A DNA stretch of 64,000 nucleotides, taken from the NCBI GenBank assembly GCA_013054445.1, contig JAAMPI010000039.1, positions 1 through 64,000 of the forward strand, written 5' to 3'. Below the pieces are notes generated by a model. It was not told the DNA's origin. It ran no database searches and worked only from the letters and a program-made list of their open reading frames with translations. Made by a program: the position numbers and the translations under genes. This document shows positions 36,273 to 47,479 of this stretch, piece by piece (position 1 is the first letter of the stretch; the number at the start of each line of letters is the position of its first letter). This stretch comes from Cudoniella acicularis (lineage: Eukaryota > Ascomycota > Leotiomycetes > Helotiales > Helotiaceae).

Positions 36273-38793
36273 CTATTGCAAAATAATATCTACGAAACCC
36301 GGGCTCCCCTCGTCCCGCAGCGCTTCTCCGTTCATGATGCCGCGAACATACGCCTCGCCAACGAACTCGTACCGTCCATTCTGCGAATGTCGAAGAATAA
36401 AAGGGAAATCTGAGCCTGCCACGATCCATATTTCGTCGCCTGTCTTGGCAGCCGTGCATGCTGCCCCTAGGCTTCCAGTCGACGTGCTAAAAATTGCCTT
36501 TTCTCTGGATAGGTATCTAGACCATTGGAAATGGTTCTTTGAGTTGATAAATTTGTATGCTGTGATATCTGCAGTAGTTTTAATGGGTGGAAGGAAGCGT
36601 ACTGGAGGTATGCGGTGGGGGAATATTTCTTCGTATAAGTGTACCGACAGGTCTCCCCAGGAGGATAGCTGCATCAAAGTTAGGATTCGTGTTCGCCAGA
36701 CGCTTTGGCATTCTTCTGCTGTGTTTGCTTTCGATTCTGCCGGGTCATTGAGATATGTTGATAAAGGATCCACAACCGCTGTATCCCTTGTTTCTTCCAC
36801 CTGCCGGCGTTGAGCTCTTGGAACCGGGAGATGAGTTGGAGCATACCTTCAATCAAAAAGTCCGCGAAGGCGAACCCGGCATTGATTGGGGCTGGATGCT
36901 GGTCCTTCCATACATCTACTATTAACGTTCTCCATATAGCCTCAAATGACGTTTCGAAGAAGTGTTCAAATATCTTTAATTGCGGCTCGGTGTCTTCGTA
37001 AGAACAACAGATTAGTTCAAGTACCCCCCATGGATTTGAAGTTCCCATCGCTGCATGGCATCTGGTAGAAATATTGGGGTTCGCCTCATGTTGAAACGAC
37101 GTAGACGATTCTGCAGATGTATTCTTGATATTTGGGTCCCCGCCCTGGATCGGGCGAACTTCAACCTTCCAGCGTCCATATAAAGGTTGAATATCAATAA
37201 GCACTGGCATCAATGGCGTGAGGTTATTCCTGTCAAATTTTGCAAGTGTTTTGATCGATCCAATCTTCTTGCCTTGGACTTTCAAATGGTTAGGATTCTC
37301 GTTGGAAGAACAAGCCACTTGCCAGGCATGACCTCCACTCGCGTTATACGGGCACTCCAAATTTAAGTTGTCCTCCGCTTTCTTCACCCTGAGTAGATTC
37401 TCAAACGCTTGGAACGAAGTACCACAACTCCAGTCGGGAACCCACGAAGGCCGGGAGTCTTGGTACCATCTCCTTTTCTGACGTGTGACAAAATGCCAAG
37501 ATTTCCAGAGGACTTGAGGATAACCCAAGCCGCATCTGTATAAACTTGCGCAACAGTTCGAGAATAGTCAACAGTTGGCTTTGGCTCTAAGACTTGGTGG
37601 GGCCAAAGACTCAAGAACGCATAAACCCGGTCTCGAGGGTCTTGGCACTGTGAAGAACGGAAGCTAGCGAGAATCTCAAGATGGCTGGGTACTTTTGGAC
37701 GTTCGGAAAAACGGATTAGGGGATCAACAATTCCGATGCTAGCACGAATCTTTCGAATGAGGTGGATGATTGTTACTGGGTTTATTTCTAGAACTTCGGA
37801 TGCCGATATGACCTCGGTGGCCAGATACATAGGAGTTGGCGAGGCAAGGAGTCCTAATGCTATCTTTATTGCATTGTTCCAGATGTTGCTTATGTTGAGG
37901 CTTGCTTGAAGACTTGTGGTTGCGGATACCAATTTAGACCAACAAGTATATGTCGGGCCTACACTGACAAGGCCAAATTTTGACCATACAACTTCTTGAA
38001 CGATCCAGGCTCGCCGAAACCAGCGTCTTTCAAAGAAAGCAAAGAGGCAACGCCAATATTCCGGCGTTATTTGCTTTATCCTGAGTTCTTTATACTGCGA
38101 GGACTCGAGATCATAAGATAGTTCAAGTTTCTCGAGAGACCCGGGCGGGGCTCTTTCCAAAGCATCAATAACTAGAAGCGCCGGCAAACTGAAATCATCT
38201 TCGGGGCCTAGCCAGATGTGAGTGGTTTCAGCGTTCCTGTAGATCCGATCCATGATCTGAACTTGGGAGTTCCGCTCCAGCAAGTCCTCCTGATTAATAC
38301 AAATTGCGTCAATCCATATGAGTTGATGTACTACGGGTTTCGACTCCAGGACCTGACCGAGCTTGTTGAGGGGGAATTTTGACCGCCTAGCCGTACGAAG
38401 AGATAAAAGCGCATCATACAAATTGCGTCCCATCTGAAGAACCTTGCCGCTGCATATTATTGGTACCTTGGTCGCATAAAGTATATCTGCTTTTGCTGCA
38501 TCTTCTTTGCTGCGAAAGACAGAGAATGGGTTTCCCCAGGTATATGAAAGTGCATCGTATGATGTTGGGTTTTCAAGATCGTTCAAATCTACTGTGTGAA
38601 GAGTGCAGACAATGACGTCTTTAGTATGCCCATCACTATAGAGCTTGTCTTCTTCCTCTAGATCGGGCTTTTCTAAATTGATCTCTAACAGCCTTATTGA
38701 GCCTGCAGAGGGAAGCGGGCTGTATGTAAACTCTGATAATTCTTGTAGAGCTTCGCGGAGGGTAGACTCGACTCTGTCAGATGCCGAATCCAT
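36273..38793 (-). pseudogene. HET-domain protein with two frame breaks
   Basis: ATG at 38793. HET motifs are clear: TSYDALSYTWGNPF, LIWIDAICINQED, THIWLGPEDDF, ERRWFRRAWIVQEVV and QDPRDRVYAFLSL. The frame changes near 37440-37460, where TKTPG must join PSWVPDWSCGTSF, and again near 36790-36810, where RFQELNAGRW gives way to DTAVVDPLSTYLNDP. Each change equals one missing base; no GT-AG intron fits in phase. The C-terminus (GDEIWIVAGSDFPFILR, GEAYVRGIMNGEAL) is the normal HET-protein end. Second broken HET gene in 40 kb. Ancestral role: nonself recognition and cell death. Confidence 0.8.
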
Positions 38794-40735
38794 CTAGAAA
38801 CTTGGGACTCTGGGAGGAGCAAAAGACAGGGGATATAGACGTCGTGGCCGGAATCTTTGAGTTCGGTAATAGCGCCAGCGATTCGTAGAAGGAGCACCTG
38901 CAAACGAGGGACAAGTCTCGCAGGAACAGGCTGTCACTCCTTGCGCAAAGCGGCATAGGGGTTGGTTTTTTTTTTGGAAGTAATGCTTTTGAATTGTTGA
39001 TAAGGCTCGCAGAAGGCTATGTTTGATCCGAACTACTTTTAGGTAACCGATTTCGCGCCTTAAATGTCACATGACCTACCGAGTGCGCTCCTGGCTGTCT
39101 ATTCTTTAAATAGTCTTTATCCGAAGTGACTATAGCTATAGCCTTATTATAATATCTCTAATATCTATAAAAAAATTAAAAAATAAGAGGCTTAAATAAT
39201 TAATGTACTTAACTCGCCATTTATTGGTTGGTTTAGTGCCACACCTAAGTAGACTGCTCGATGGGTACCTGTGGGTATATCCGCGGGTTGCCAAGAACCC
39301 GTATAAAAAAGAAGATATACTTTTTATATCTCTTAATTATTCTCTTAATTACTCTTTTAATTATTTTATATACTAGCTCGCTTTATATATATAGCACCCC
39401 TAGTCGCCTTATACGGGTGGTAGGCGTTGTGCGTGTAGTAGGCGTTGTGCGCGTGTACACGTGGCACGCCCACTCCCTCTCTCCCTCTCTCTCTCTTCCT
39501 TCGTATGTTATTCTCCCTCGTCGTCGCACTAAGTGGGTCATTAATTTTAAAAAGTCAGCCCCTTACGCCTCTCGGGTCCGGGCCTGGGCCCCCTAAGAAG
39601 AAGAAGAAGTTAAAGTCAAAGCCAATAGCGCTATACTAAGCCTTAAATGCTTCCGGATTCTCTCCCGGTAATCCGTAGCCGACAAGCACGGGCGAAGAGA
39701 GAGAAAAAAAGAGAGAGAGGGGGTGGGGAGAGGGACTCGAAAGGAAGCGTGTATAACGAAAGAGAGCATGCACAAGGAGAGCGTGTACAGGGAAGGAAAG
39801 CGTGTATAAGAAAGGAGAGTGTGTGCTAGGAGAGTATATACTAAAAGAGTACATATAATTTACATAAATTTATGTAATATTTATGTATACGGGTACCCGT
39901 GGGTACCCATATAGGAGTAAGAGAAACCCTACCCACTACGGGTAGCCCGCAGGTAGTGGGCATTACCCACTACCCATCACGCAGCCTAGCCTTACCTTAC
40001 CGTACCAACTTGCCACTTCCTTCCAACTTCTAATTCCCTAAACCCATCCCCCTTCCCTTTTATTTTCTGCAGCAAAGCAACCAACTACCCTCAATTGGCC
40101 CCGACCCTTTAGCGTGAATACGAGTAATGCTGCATATGCGTGCGACCAATTAATGTGGCCTATGAGCACGTAATTCTTACTAACTGCTTGCTTATAGCCA
40201 ACGTCTGAGGGTGCTAGAGCTCCAATAGAGAGACTAGATGAGAGCTTCTCAGGTATATTCTTATGCTTTAAATTCCATTTTGCCTCGCCATCTTGTTTCG
40301 TATTCAAGGCCATGCCAACTACTTTTCCCATTTCTCGTATCACATCTTACGGAGTTCGTTGCTTGTGCTAGGGGCATGTTCTATTTTAGATTTAAATCTG
40401 TCACCTTCACAACCAGTGGCTCACAAATGCTGGCAATATTCCAGGGATTTCAAGGCTGAAGGATAACAACAAATGAAAAAGACACAGGGGGCGATGTTTC
40501 TTGTAGCCAAAACGGAAATTTGGGGCTTCCCATCCGAACTGCCCGTGACCTTATTCTCACACTCCCCTGGAACAAGCAACAATGTGGCTCTGTCAACGGT
40601 ACTCATCCTTCGCAAAAACGCCCCGTCTCGAAAGATATATATGTATGAGACTGTGCTCTCCAAGGGCATCGAATTACAACTAAACATTCCGTTCATAATT
40701 GTTTTAACCCGATCTCTTGATTCTGTTCCCTCAAC
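38794..40735. other. Repeat-rich intergenic region
   Basis: No gene supported. AT-rich at 39110-39400; holds a repeat block (39255-39990) with CT and GA microsatellite runs (39472-39500; 39695-39725). Frames at 40038-40740 show no family. Confidence 0.5.
39255..39990. mobile_element. Candidate non-autonomous element with GGGTACCC-type subterminal repeats (hAT-like)
   Basis: The left side carries GATGGGTACCTGTGGGTAT and GCGGGTTGCC; the right side, read as reverse complement, ends with GATGGGTAGTGGGTAA, CTGCGGGCTACCC and GGGTACCCACGGGTACCC. Such GGGTACCC subterminal repeats are characteristic of some hAT elements. No transposase is present. Exact ends and target-site duplication could not be fixed. 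Confidence 0.35.
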
Positions 40736-41617
40736 ATGACTCTCTCCTTACTATCTTTCAAGCAAGGCGTGCTTCTTTTTACATTTCTTCTATTACTCCC
40801 AACACATGGATTGGCTTCACAATATGGGAGGAGAGGAGATGACTCATCATGAAACATAGGCGACGGGGAATCCGCCTTGGATGGACCGACAAGTGATAAA
40901 TCGGCAGGAATTGGCGTCGAGTTCGAGAGCTTCGATATAACGTTCAAATCGAATTCGCCGACGCCTTGTGACGAATTAAGTACCTTCGCCCTCAAGAGGA
41001 AAATGGTCGGTGAGCGGTTTGGTCAGAACTGGGTACTCACAGCGGATACTACTTCCCTCAATGCAGGTTATCTTAGCGCAGAATACATTTTAAACGGTAA
41101 AACAATCAAAATTGGCACTGGGGCGCTGGCGGCAGCAGCAGCCGGCGTTGCGAACAATATTGCAAGTCTTAATACAACCTCTTATGTCTACAAATTTTAG
41201 CCTTCTAGTTTGTTCTATTCACAGATTTCATGGAATTCATCAGCAGATGCAGCTCCGCCCGCAAATGTCGTCAAGATTCAGGATAGCACCTGCGATCTCT
41301 GGGTTATCTCCCGGCCAGAAACGGCTGGTGAGGTACTGACCTGGGCCCCTCAAATCACAGCACCAATGCCACTTGAGGTAATTAATGATCTCATTTCCAA
41401 ATCGGTCAATGGGCAAGCATCAACTATATTGCCAACTAAAACCCGGCCACCTATGGTGGCTGTTACAAAAGATTTTTTCCAGCCTAACCCCAATGGTATC
41501 TCGATGGATACTGTCAAGGATGATGTTTTGGGGTTCTTTTCAATAATCTTATGTTACGCAAAAGCCGCGCCGGTCAATGCACTGACCTGGACATCAGCTC
41601 TTCTCCTGTATTATTAG
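40736..41617 (+). pseudogene. Secreted protein gene with an in-frame stop after the signal peptide
   Basis: ATG 40736 opens a signal peptide (SLLSFKQGVLLFTFLLLLP, cut after HGLAS). The same frame runs into TGA at 40850 and then continues without pause: SAGIGVEFESFDITFKS, GQNWVLTADTT, AEYILNGKTIKIGTGALA. A 39-bp intron (41186..41224) leads in phase to a second exon with STCDLWVISRP, LTWAPQITAPMPLE, DDVLGFFSIILCYAKAA and a hydrophobic tail. Apart from the stop, the gene is 280 residues. This pattern belongs to a family of fungal secreted proteins of unknown role; I do not recognise a named domain. Read-through could restore it; a null allele is simpler. Confidence 0.6.
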
Positions 41618-43079
41618 ACTAAAAAAGAATTGTATCACCTTCAACTGTCATAATCCTTCAACAGGGTCGAACACTTATAACTGCGATAATTAATTCCCGA
41701 GCTCTTTAAATAATTACTTACAAACTACTTTATATATAAGACAGTTAAATAAATTAGATATATAATATGTACGTTTGATTTATTATACGCGAAACTAAGA
41801 AAGTAGTCTTTCTATTTTAAGGGGCTAAAACACACAAAGTATCACGAACTAGCCCTAATCACTTAAAAATTACTAAATAATCACTAAATAAAAAAAGGCT
41901 AATATTTTCGAATCAATATAAAACGATAGGCTAGATTAGGATAAATTCTTATTCTTTCTTATAATGTCTTGTAGGAGAAATATTTAAAGTTAGAGATATA
42001 AATCTCTTTTAGATAAAACCCTAATTAAGTACTTTTAAACCCAAAATATCTCAGTGTGTATAAGTAATTCGAAGTCTATAGGCTTTTATAAACTACCGTA
42101 ATATATAGTTTATAGGATAATATTTATTATTTAATACCCTAAAAGTATGTCTAGAGGACATTTCCATTTAGTGCTACAAACCTCCCGCGGCCCAAATATC
42201 ATATTCTTCAGCTTCCTACATTATTCCTCGCCACTTGTAACCTATCTAATAATGATTAAAACTTCGCGCGCACGTTTACGAACGCGAAGATGCTGCTTTG
42301 AAAATACCTGACCTTGAATTAAAGTTATTCCCTAACCGTACCCCTCACCCGCCTGACCTGCCCCGCTATCGCCACCCCGTACGGATGCTCGCTATTGCAA
42401 CTGACCAGATAATGGAGAACAACGGCAGGGTCATTAAGAGGCTTGTTTTTAGGCCCAGGGTTTATAAGGTAATATCTTATAACCTTATAGAAGTCTGAGT
42501 CCCGAGAATTGATTACTAGCTGATATAAAGAAGGAATAAAACACTATCCGCTGTGAGTGGTAAATTGGGAATACCAAGTTGTTCGCTTGCTATGCACTGG
42601 GCCCCGGCCGAGCTACTTCACAAGAGTGCCTTGATGATAATAGTGTTCCGATAATAAAGCTTAGAAATTAGAATCCGGCTGCCTATCCTGTGCTTTGACG
42701 CCCAGCTTGTTATGCCAGTAGGTTCGTTGCACAACTTCGACCCTGGTTGTGGTGGCTGAGCAGCTTTTGGCTATCCACCTGCCTATAATATCTCCGCCAA
42801 TGCCCCCACCAACCACGCCATCTCCGCTTCACCTGATATGCATCTTTCTATTAATTGGTCTTGTGGAAGTGTGGCGTTTGTAGTCGCTGTGCACATGTGT
42901 CTTTCTATTGCATCGATAGGATGCCAGAAAGCAACCCTTCTGGCACACCAATAGTCGCACCACGCCGCAATGACACCCCATTGACTTATTGAGTGATGCA
43001 TCATTAAATACTTATATACGAGAGCCTTTTAGAGACCTGAAGTCATGGGTAGTTTTATCGGGATGAGAGCTCGCAAGAG
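41618..43079. other. AT-rich intergenic with a dispersed repeat copy
   Basis: 41640-42200 is strongly AT-rich, RIP-like, and includes copy 1 of the three-copy repeat. Frames at 42298-42498 and 42783-43004 have no recognised family. Confidence 0.5.
42012..42078 (+). repeat. Dispersed repeat family R2, copy 1
   Basis: GATAAAACCCTAATTAAG, then ACTTTTAAA, ATATCTCAG, AGTAATTC. The same series occurs at 53274-53335 and 53998-54060, all in the same orientation. Confidence 0.65.
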
Positions 43080-45348
43080 ATGACGGCACCAAACGCTCCA
43101 GTCCCTACAGTGGGAGATTCTTCCGCAAAATCCCCAGAAAGGCCTTCATCACAACTTTTGGTCCCTGTATCACCAAGTCAACAACAATTTGGGTTTCGTC
43201 CAACAGAAAAGGGTCAAACCAGTTCCGTAGGAAGTGATGTTGAACCAAGTCAAATCAGCGAACCACCTTCACCCGGGCTCAAAAAAGAAGCAAGCGGGAC
43301 GATTTTCGAGATCCCATCAGAACTCGATGAAGGTGATGACGAGAATCATCAAGGTATATGGTGGAAGTCTCCCACGCTCATGATTGGGTTTCTGATTTTG
43401 GGAATTGCTGCTTGCTCTGCTCATCATGGATGGTACGCGCATCTGAGTGGTCGGCAAGTAGGCGATGATATTTCGCAACAATGGGCTCTGAGGTAAGCAG
43501 ATCTTGAATTCGGGCTAGGATATCGATTTGACTGCATTTAGAGCTGGAAATGCCTTTGCCTTTCTCTCTAATACGTGCTTTGTGGCATCAGCTAGCTTTG
43601 CGTATACTCAATGGCTTTGGAAGGTTCTTCAAACCCAAGAGTTCAAGGTTAAAGGTCTCGAGGCGGTGTTTGGTTTTGACAACTCAATATCTGCTGTTGT
43701 GAAGGTCAAATATATGAGGAAGTTGGGCTGGGCAGCGTTAATAGCGCTAATTGTTTGGTAAGTAATACCTTCTTCATTTTTTCTTCAAATTTATGTTAAT
43801 ACTGAGAAGGTGTCTCCCAATCGCTTCCCTGTTTACACCTGCAACACTCGGAGTTATTCCAAGCACCCTGATAAGCAATATCATCGCCTCGGTAGCTGTG
43901 CTTGATATGTATAGCCAAACTCAAACCACAAGCTTCGCATTTTCTGCGGTAGATCCAACCACCAACACCATCATATTCCTTGGTCCCCGGACCCTAATCT
44001 ATCGTCTCTCAACCGCCACTGCAACAGCAGGTCAAATTCTAACCATCATCCCTCCATTCGTAAACTCAAGTTACTCCTTAGACTTCTACGGTCCATACGT
44101 GCAATGCCAGCAAGCAAACGAAACAGAAGCAGGCATCATCTCGAGCCTACGCAACCAGTCAATCTCGCAAATCACAGGCGACACTCTCGAAACAGACAAC
44201 TGCTACTTCGCATTCGTGCCCGACTTTGGCCTACTAAACAGCGGCACCACACCAGATCATGGCGTGCAAATGGTATCCCAAGAGCGGCTGCAAGAACCAG
44301 GCAACGCTTCAAATGAAATCTGGATGGTATACTCACGCTGGGCGTGGAACTCCTCTGGGCAGCAAACAGCCGTAGATCGTTATACGACCTGTCAGTTATG
44401 GAACGCATCATACACCATCGATCTCTCCTTCCAAGAAGGATCTCAAAATATCACCAAACACGATCTTGAGCTGAAAAATCTCGTCCCTTATCCCACGCCC
44501 TACCAACAAAATTCTCCAGATGTGATTGTACAGCATTCCTACTCTGCAGTCATGTGGGCGTTGACCGACTTACTCGTCGGTTCCATGGGCCTATTTTCCC
44601 AAATATCAAACGGCACGAATACAAGCACTATCACGAACTTCAGCGAGATCACTACAACGCTCGAGAGGACGAGCCTCTTGGGCAGTTCGGACTTAGATGT
44701 GTTTTTCGACAAGAATCATTGGATGACAAACAATATTAGTGGGAACTATACCCCTAGTGCACAACGACAGGCAGATATTGAGTTTGCGGGCAATAAAACG
44801 TTGGAAGAGCTGATACCGGAATTGGCGTTTAACACCACTGTGGGGTTTATGAATAATTGGTTGTTATCGTAAGTCGTCTCATCTCTCTACCTCCTCATCC
44901 ACATTTCCAATTCCTAAAGTCTTCCAAGGAGGGAAGAATGAAATTGTTAATTTGGGAAATTGAGGAAAACAGACCCCCACAAAACCTCACCATAACCACT
45001 CACACCTCAATAAACATCTACAGCTATAAACACACCATCCTCTTACTCTCCTACGGCCTTGCTATCTTCTTCGCCCTCCTCGCCAATCTCTCCGGCGCAT
45101 ACGCGTACCTGCGCAATGGCGTAGCACACGATCGTGGATTTGCGGCCGTCATGGCTGCGACGAGGGATCCACATATTGGTGAGGGATTTGATGAGCGGAT
45201 GGCGGGACGATTGCCGGTCCAGAGGAAGATTAGGGATATGAAGATGAGGTATGAGCAGAATGGGGTGGGTGGGGGAAAGTTTAGGAGAGTATTGGAGGTG
45301 GGGACGAAGAAGAAGAGGGTGCTTAGACGAGTGAGCGTTTGGACGTGA
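43080..45348 (+). CDS. Multi-pass membrane protein of unknown function (Pezizomycotina family)
   Basis: Four exons (43080..43492, 43542..43757, 43810..44868, 44973..45348) total 2064 nt, 687 residues. A disordered Ser/Pro N-terminus leads to TM segments at about residues 100-118 (SPTLMIGFLILGIAACSAHH), around AFAFLSNTCFVASASFAY, LGWAALIALIVWCLPIAS, and a last one, ILLLSYGLAIFFALLANLSG, near the C-terminus. Between the third and fourth lies a large segment with about 15 N-glycosylation sequons, so it is likely extracellular. A basic cytoplasmic tail ends the protein. This matches proteins often auto-named formylmethionine deformylase-like, a label without enzymatic support. All splice phases agree. 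Confidence 0.83.
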
Positions 45349-45405
45349 TGTTGGGGTTGTGAGTGTGAGCCTGGGCGGATTGAGGGATAGTGGAATGACA
45401 TGTGA

Positions 45406-45824
45406 TGTTGAGATATTTAGAGGGGATATGTTATATGTTCAATAGGCATAGATTTTGTTGCATTATTAGGTAATAAGCACTATTCTAGGCTTAAGGTTTA
45501 AACCTTACTAGAATCTTCTAGGTTGTTCTTTGATTTATAAGCTTTGATTTATAAGCGTTGATTTCTAAGCGTTGATTTCTAAGTTATAGAAGCTTCTAGT
45601 AACTACACTCGTAGTATATATAGTCCACTCACCCCTTTGTAGATAGATAAGTCTTTAAGTCAAATTCATATTATTATTCTATATACTTGAATCACTCTCG
45701 ACCTAACAGTCGACTCTTCTTCCGCCCTTCACCATAGCCGCCTACCGACGACTATATAGATATATCTTCTATATACTATATACCGCGTACTACGGCTATA
45801 CCATATATACCCTTACCTCCAACA
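45406..45824 (+). mobile_element. Candidate Ty1/copia-type solo LTR
   Basis: 419 bp beginning TGTTGAGATAT and ending CCTCCAACA, so the 5-bp ends TGTTG/CAACA are inverted. A TATATATAG box lies near 45618, and AT-rich polyadenylation-like DNA follows, as in plant and fungal copia LTRs. No target-site duplication or primer-binding site is clear, and no internal coding region is present. Confidence 0.45.
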
Positions 45825-46849
45825 GATTTCCTTTTTTTTTAATTGATAGATAGAGAAATACTACTTGAACTAAATTAAAATTCCTTTATAATCTATAATC
45901 TCATAATAATCTAGAATAATTCTAATAAATACAAAATTATAAGTTCTTAAAATTAGACTTAGAGAAAAAAGTAATAAAATTATTTAAAATCAAATTGATA
46001 AAAATCGCTAATTTCTAAAAGTGTAAGTATAAGTTGTATATAATTATACTTTTTATTCTACCTATAGTACTTCAGCGCAGCCCTACTCGCGGCGAGTCGC
46101 TTAGAATAAAGGGTCAGCTGGAGCCGATTTAGAAATTGCCAATCAACGACAATACCAACCTATCACTCAGCCACGCAGTTGGTACTTATTAGACGTGTTC
46201 ACTCTAAAAACTTATTTCTATTTGCTGGTTGTTATTTAAAACCTGTCTAGCTTCCTTTGCCCCAGACTCTCGACGACCAACCCAGCATCCAGAGATGCTA
46301 GCGGTAGGCTGTGTTCAGCATTATATACTTATTGAGAGGAAGTGAAATGGCATTCAACTAGGAAGAATGTCCCATTTGTTTTCTTCTTAGGAATCGACAA
46401 TCTCTACATCACTGGTAAGAAGAATTGTTGAATGCAGTGATGTCAAATGTCTTTCTTTACCACTCACGAATTTTGACCACTCTCACTAAATCAGCCTTCG
46501 CAACTCATTTGATTTCCTATGCATACCAAAGGCGTCCTTGCACTGCCTCTGAAATTTGAGAAGAGCCTAAGAAGAATTCAGGGAGCAAATAGATGACTGA
46601 ACGAGTATTTATGCCACGACTCGGAACCCACCTCTAAATCCACTGTAGAGCGCGCCTTGAATTCCAACAGTTGTTTTCCTTGTATCTGAAAATTTTGTCA
46701 AAAGCAGATACGAGTAGAAGAACAGAGACGCTATCTCATTAGAGTAGAGTTTGCCACCTATAAATTTAAGTACTACTACGCTACTAAACAATATAGACGT
46801 TAAATATTATCGATATTTTCTAGATCTTCTGGTATCATCGACCTCTACA

Positions 46850-46868
46850 AAAGCACTCTTCGAGGAAT
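46850..46868 (+). repeat. Left arm of a perfect 19-bp inverted repeat
   Basis: AAAGCACTCTTCGAGGAAT; its exact reverse complement is at 47482-47500, 632 bp away. Looks like terminal inverted repeats of a small element. The right arm overlaps the tail of the kinase pseudogene. Confidence 0.7.
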
Positions 46869-46896
46869 CCTCGAAGCGTCCACGGGATAGAACGCC

Positions 46897-46967
46897 GCGT
46901 AGCCCTGGTAGTTCTCTTGGTCAAAACAGGGTGGCAAAATTCTGGAGTAGGCCTGACAGGGCTACGC
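46897..46967. repeat. 11-bp perfect inverted repeat (stem)
   Basis: GCGTAGCCCTG at 46897-46907 and CAGGGCTACGC at 46957-46967, loop 49 nt, inside the interval bounded by the 19-bp arms. Confidence 0.6.
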
Positions 46968-47479
46968 AGAAGAGGCGTACAGGAGAGAGAGCAGGGGGGG
47001 AAGCTCGGGTAACGAAAGTAAAATTAAAGCTCCACTACGAATCTATAGACAGTCCACTGCCTTCTACCTTCTTCTTTCTACCAATCTGCCTTTGAAACTA
47101 TTCTCAAGTCCCTTCCTTTCTGTGTGCATTCTGCCCCCTGGGTCCCTGGCGTGTGTAAGAGAGAGAGAGAGAGAGAGAGAGAAAGAAGAAAAGAAGAGAA
47201 GAAAATCATAAGGTAAAAAGTAGGTAAAGAGCGAACTGGCTCTAACCGAGCTCGTGGAAGCCCGAAGTGGAGTCTCTACTTAAGTAACTGACCCGAGGAG
47301 GTAGGTCTGAGCGGACCCCCTAGGAGAGTGAGACGCGGCACGCTCGGGTGGCATTTAATCCCCTGTATTGTAATTTATGCACTTTCGAACACTTGAACGA
47401 TCGATTCCTATAGGCTCTAGTACGCTAAAGTTACAGCGTTTCACACGCTATAGTCTGCTGTAGGTCCATTCCCTCAGAT

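Larger units (their letters stand above)
45349..47479. other. Repeat-rich, gene-free island edge
   Basis: Contains the solo-LTR candidate, AT-rich DNA (45830-46060), a GA microsatellite (47160-47185) and inverted repeats. No gene supported. Confidence 0.5.

Noticed and set aside
36789..36850. 46-bp intron (GTATGC...GGCAG) to explain the second break in the 36-38 kb HET gene
   Set aside because: Splicing leaves the wrong phase and gives a stop within about 15 codons.
42298..42498. 66-residue open frame in AT-rich DNA
   Set aside because: No homologue recognised, no splice or promoter context, beside RIP-like DNA.
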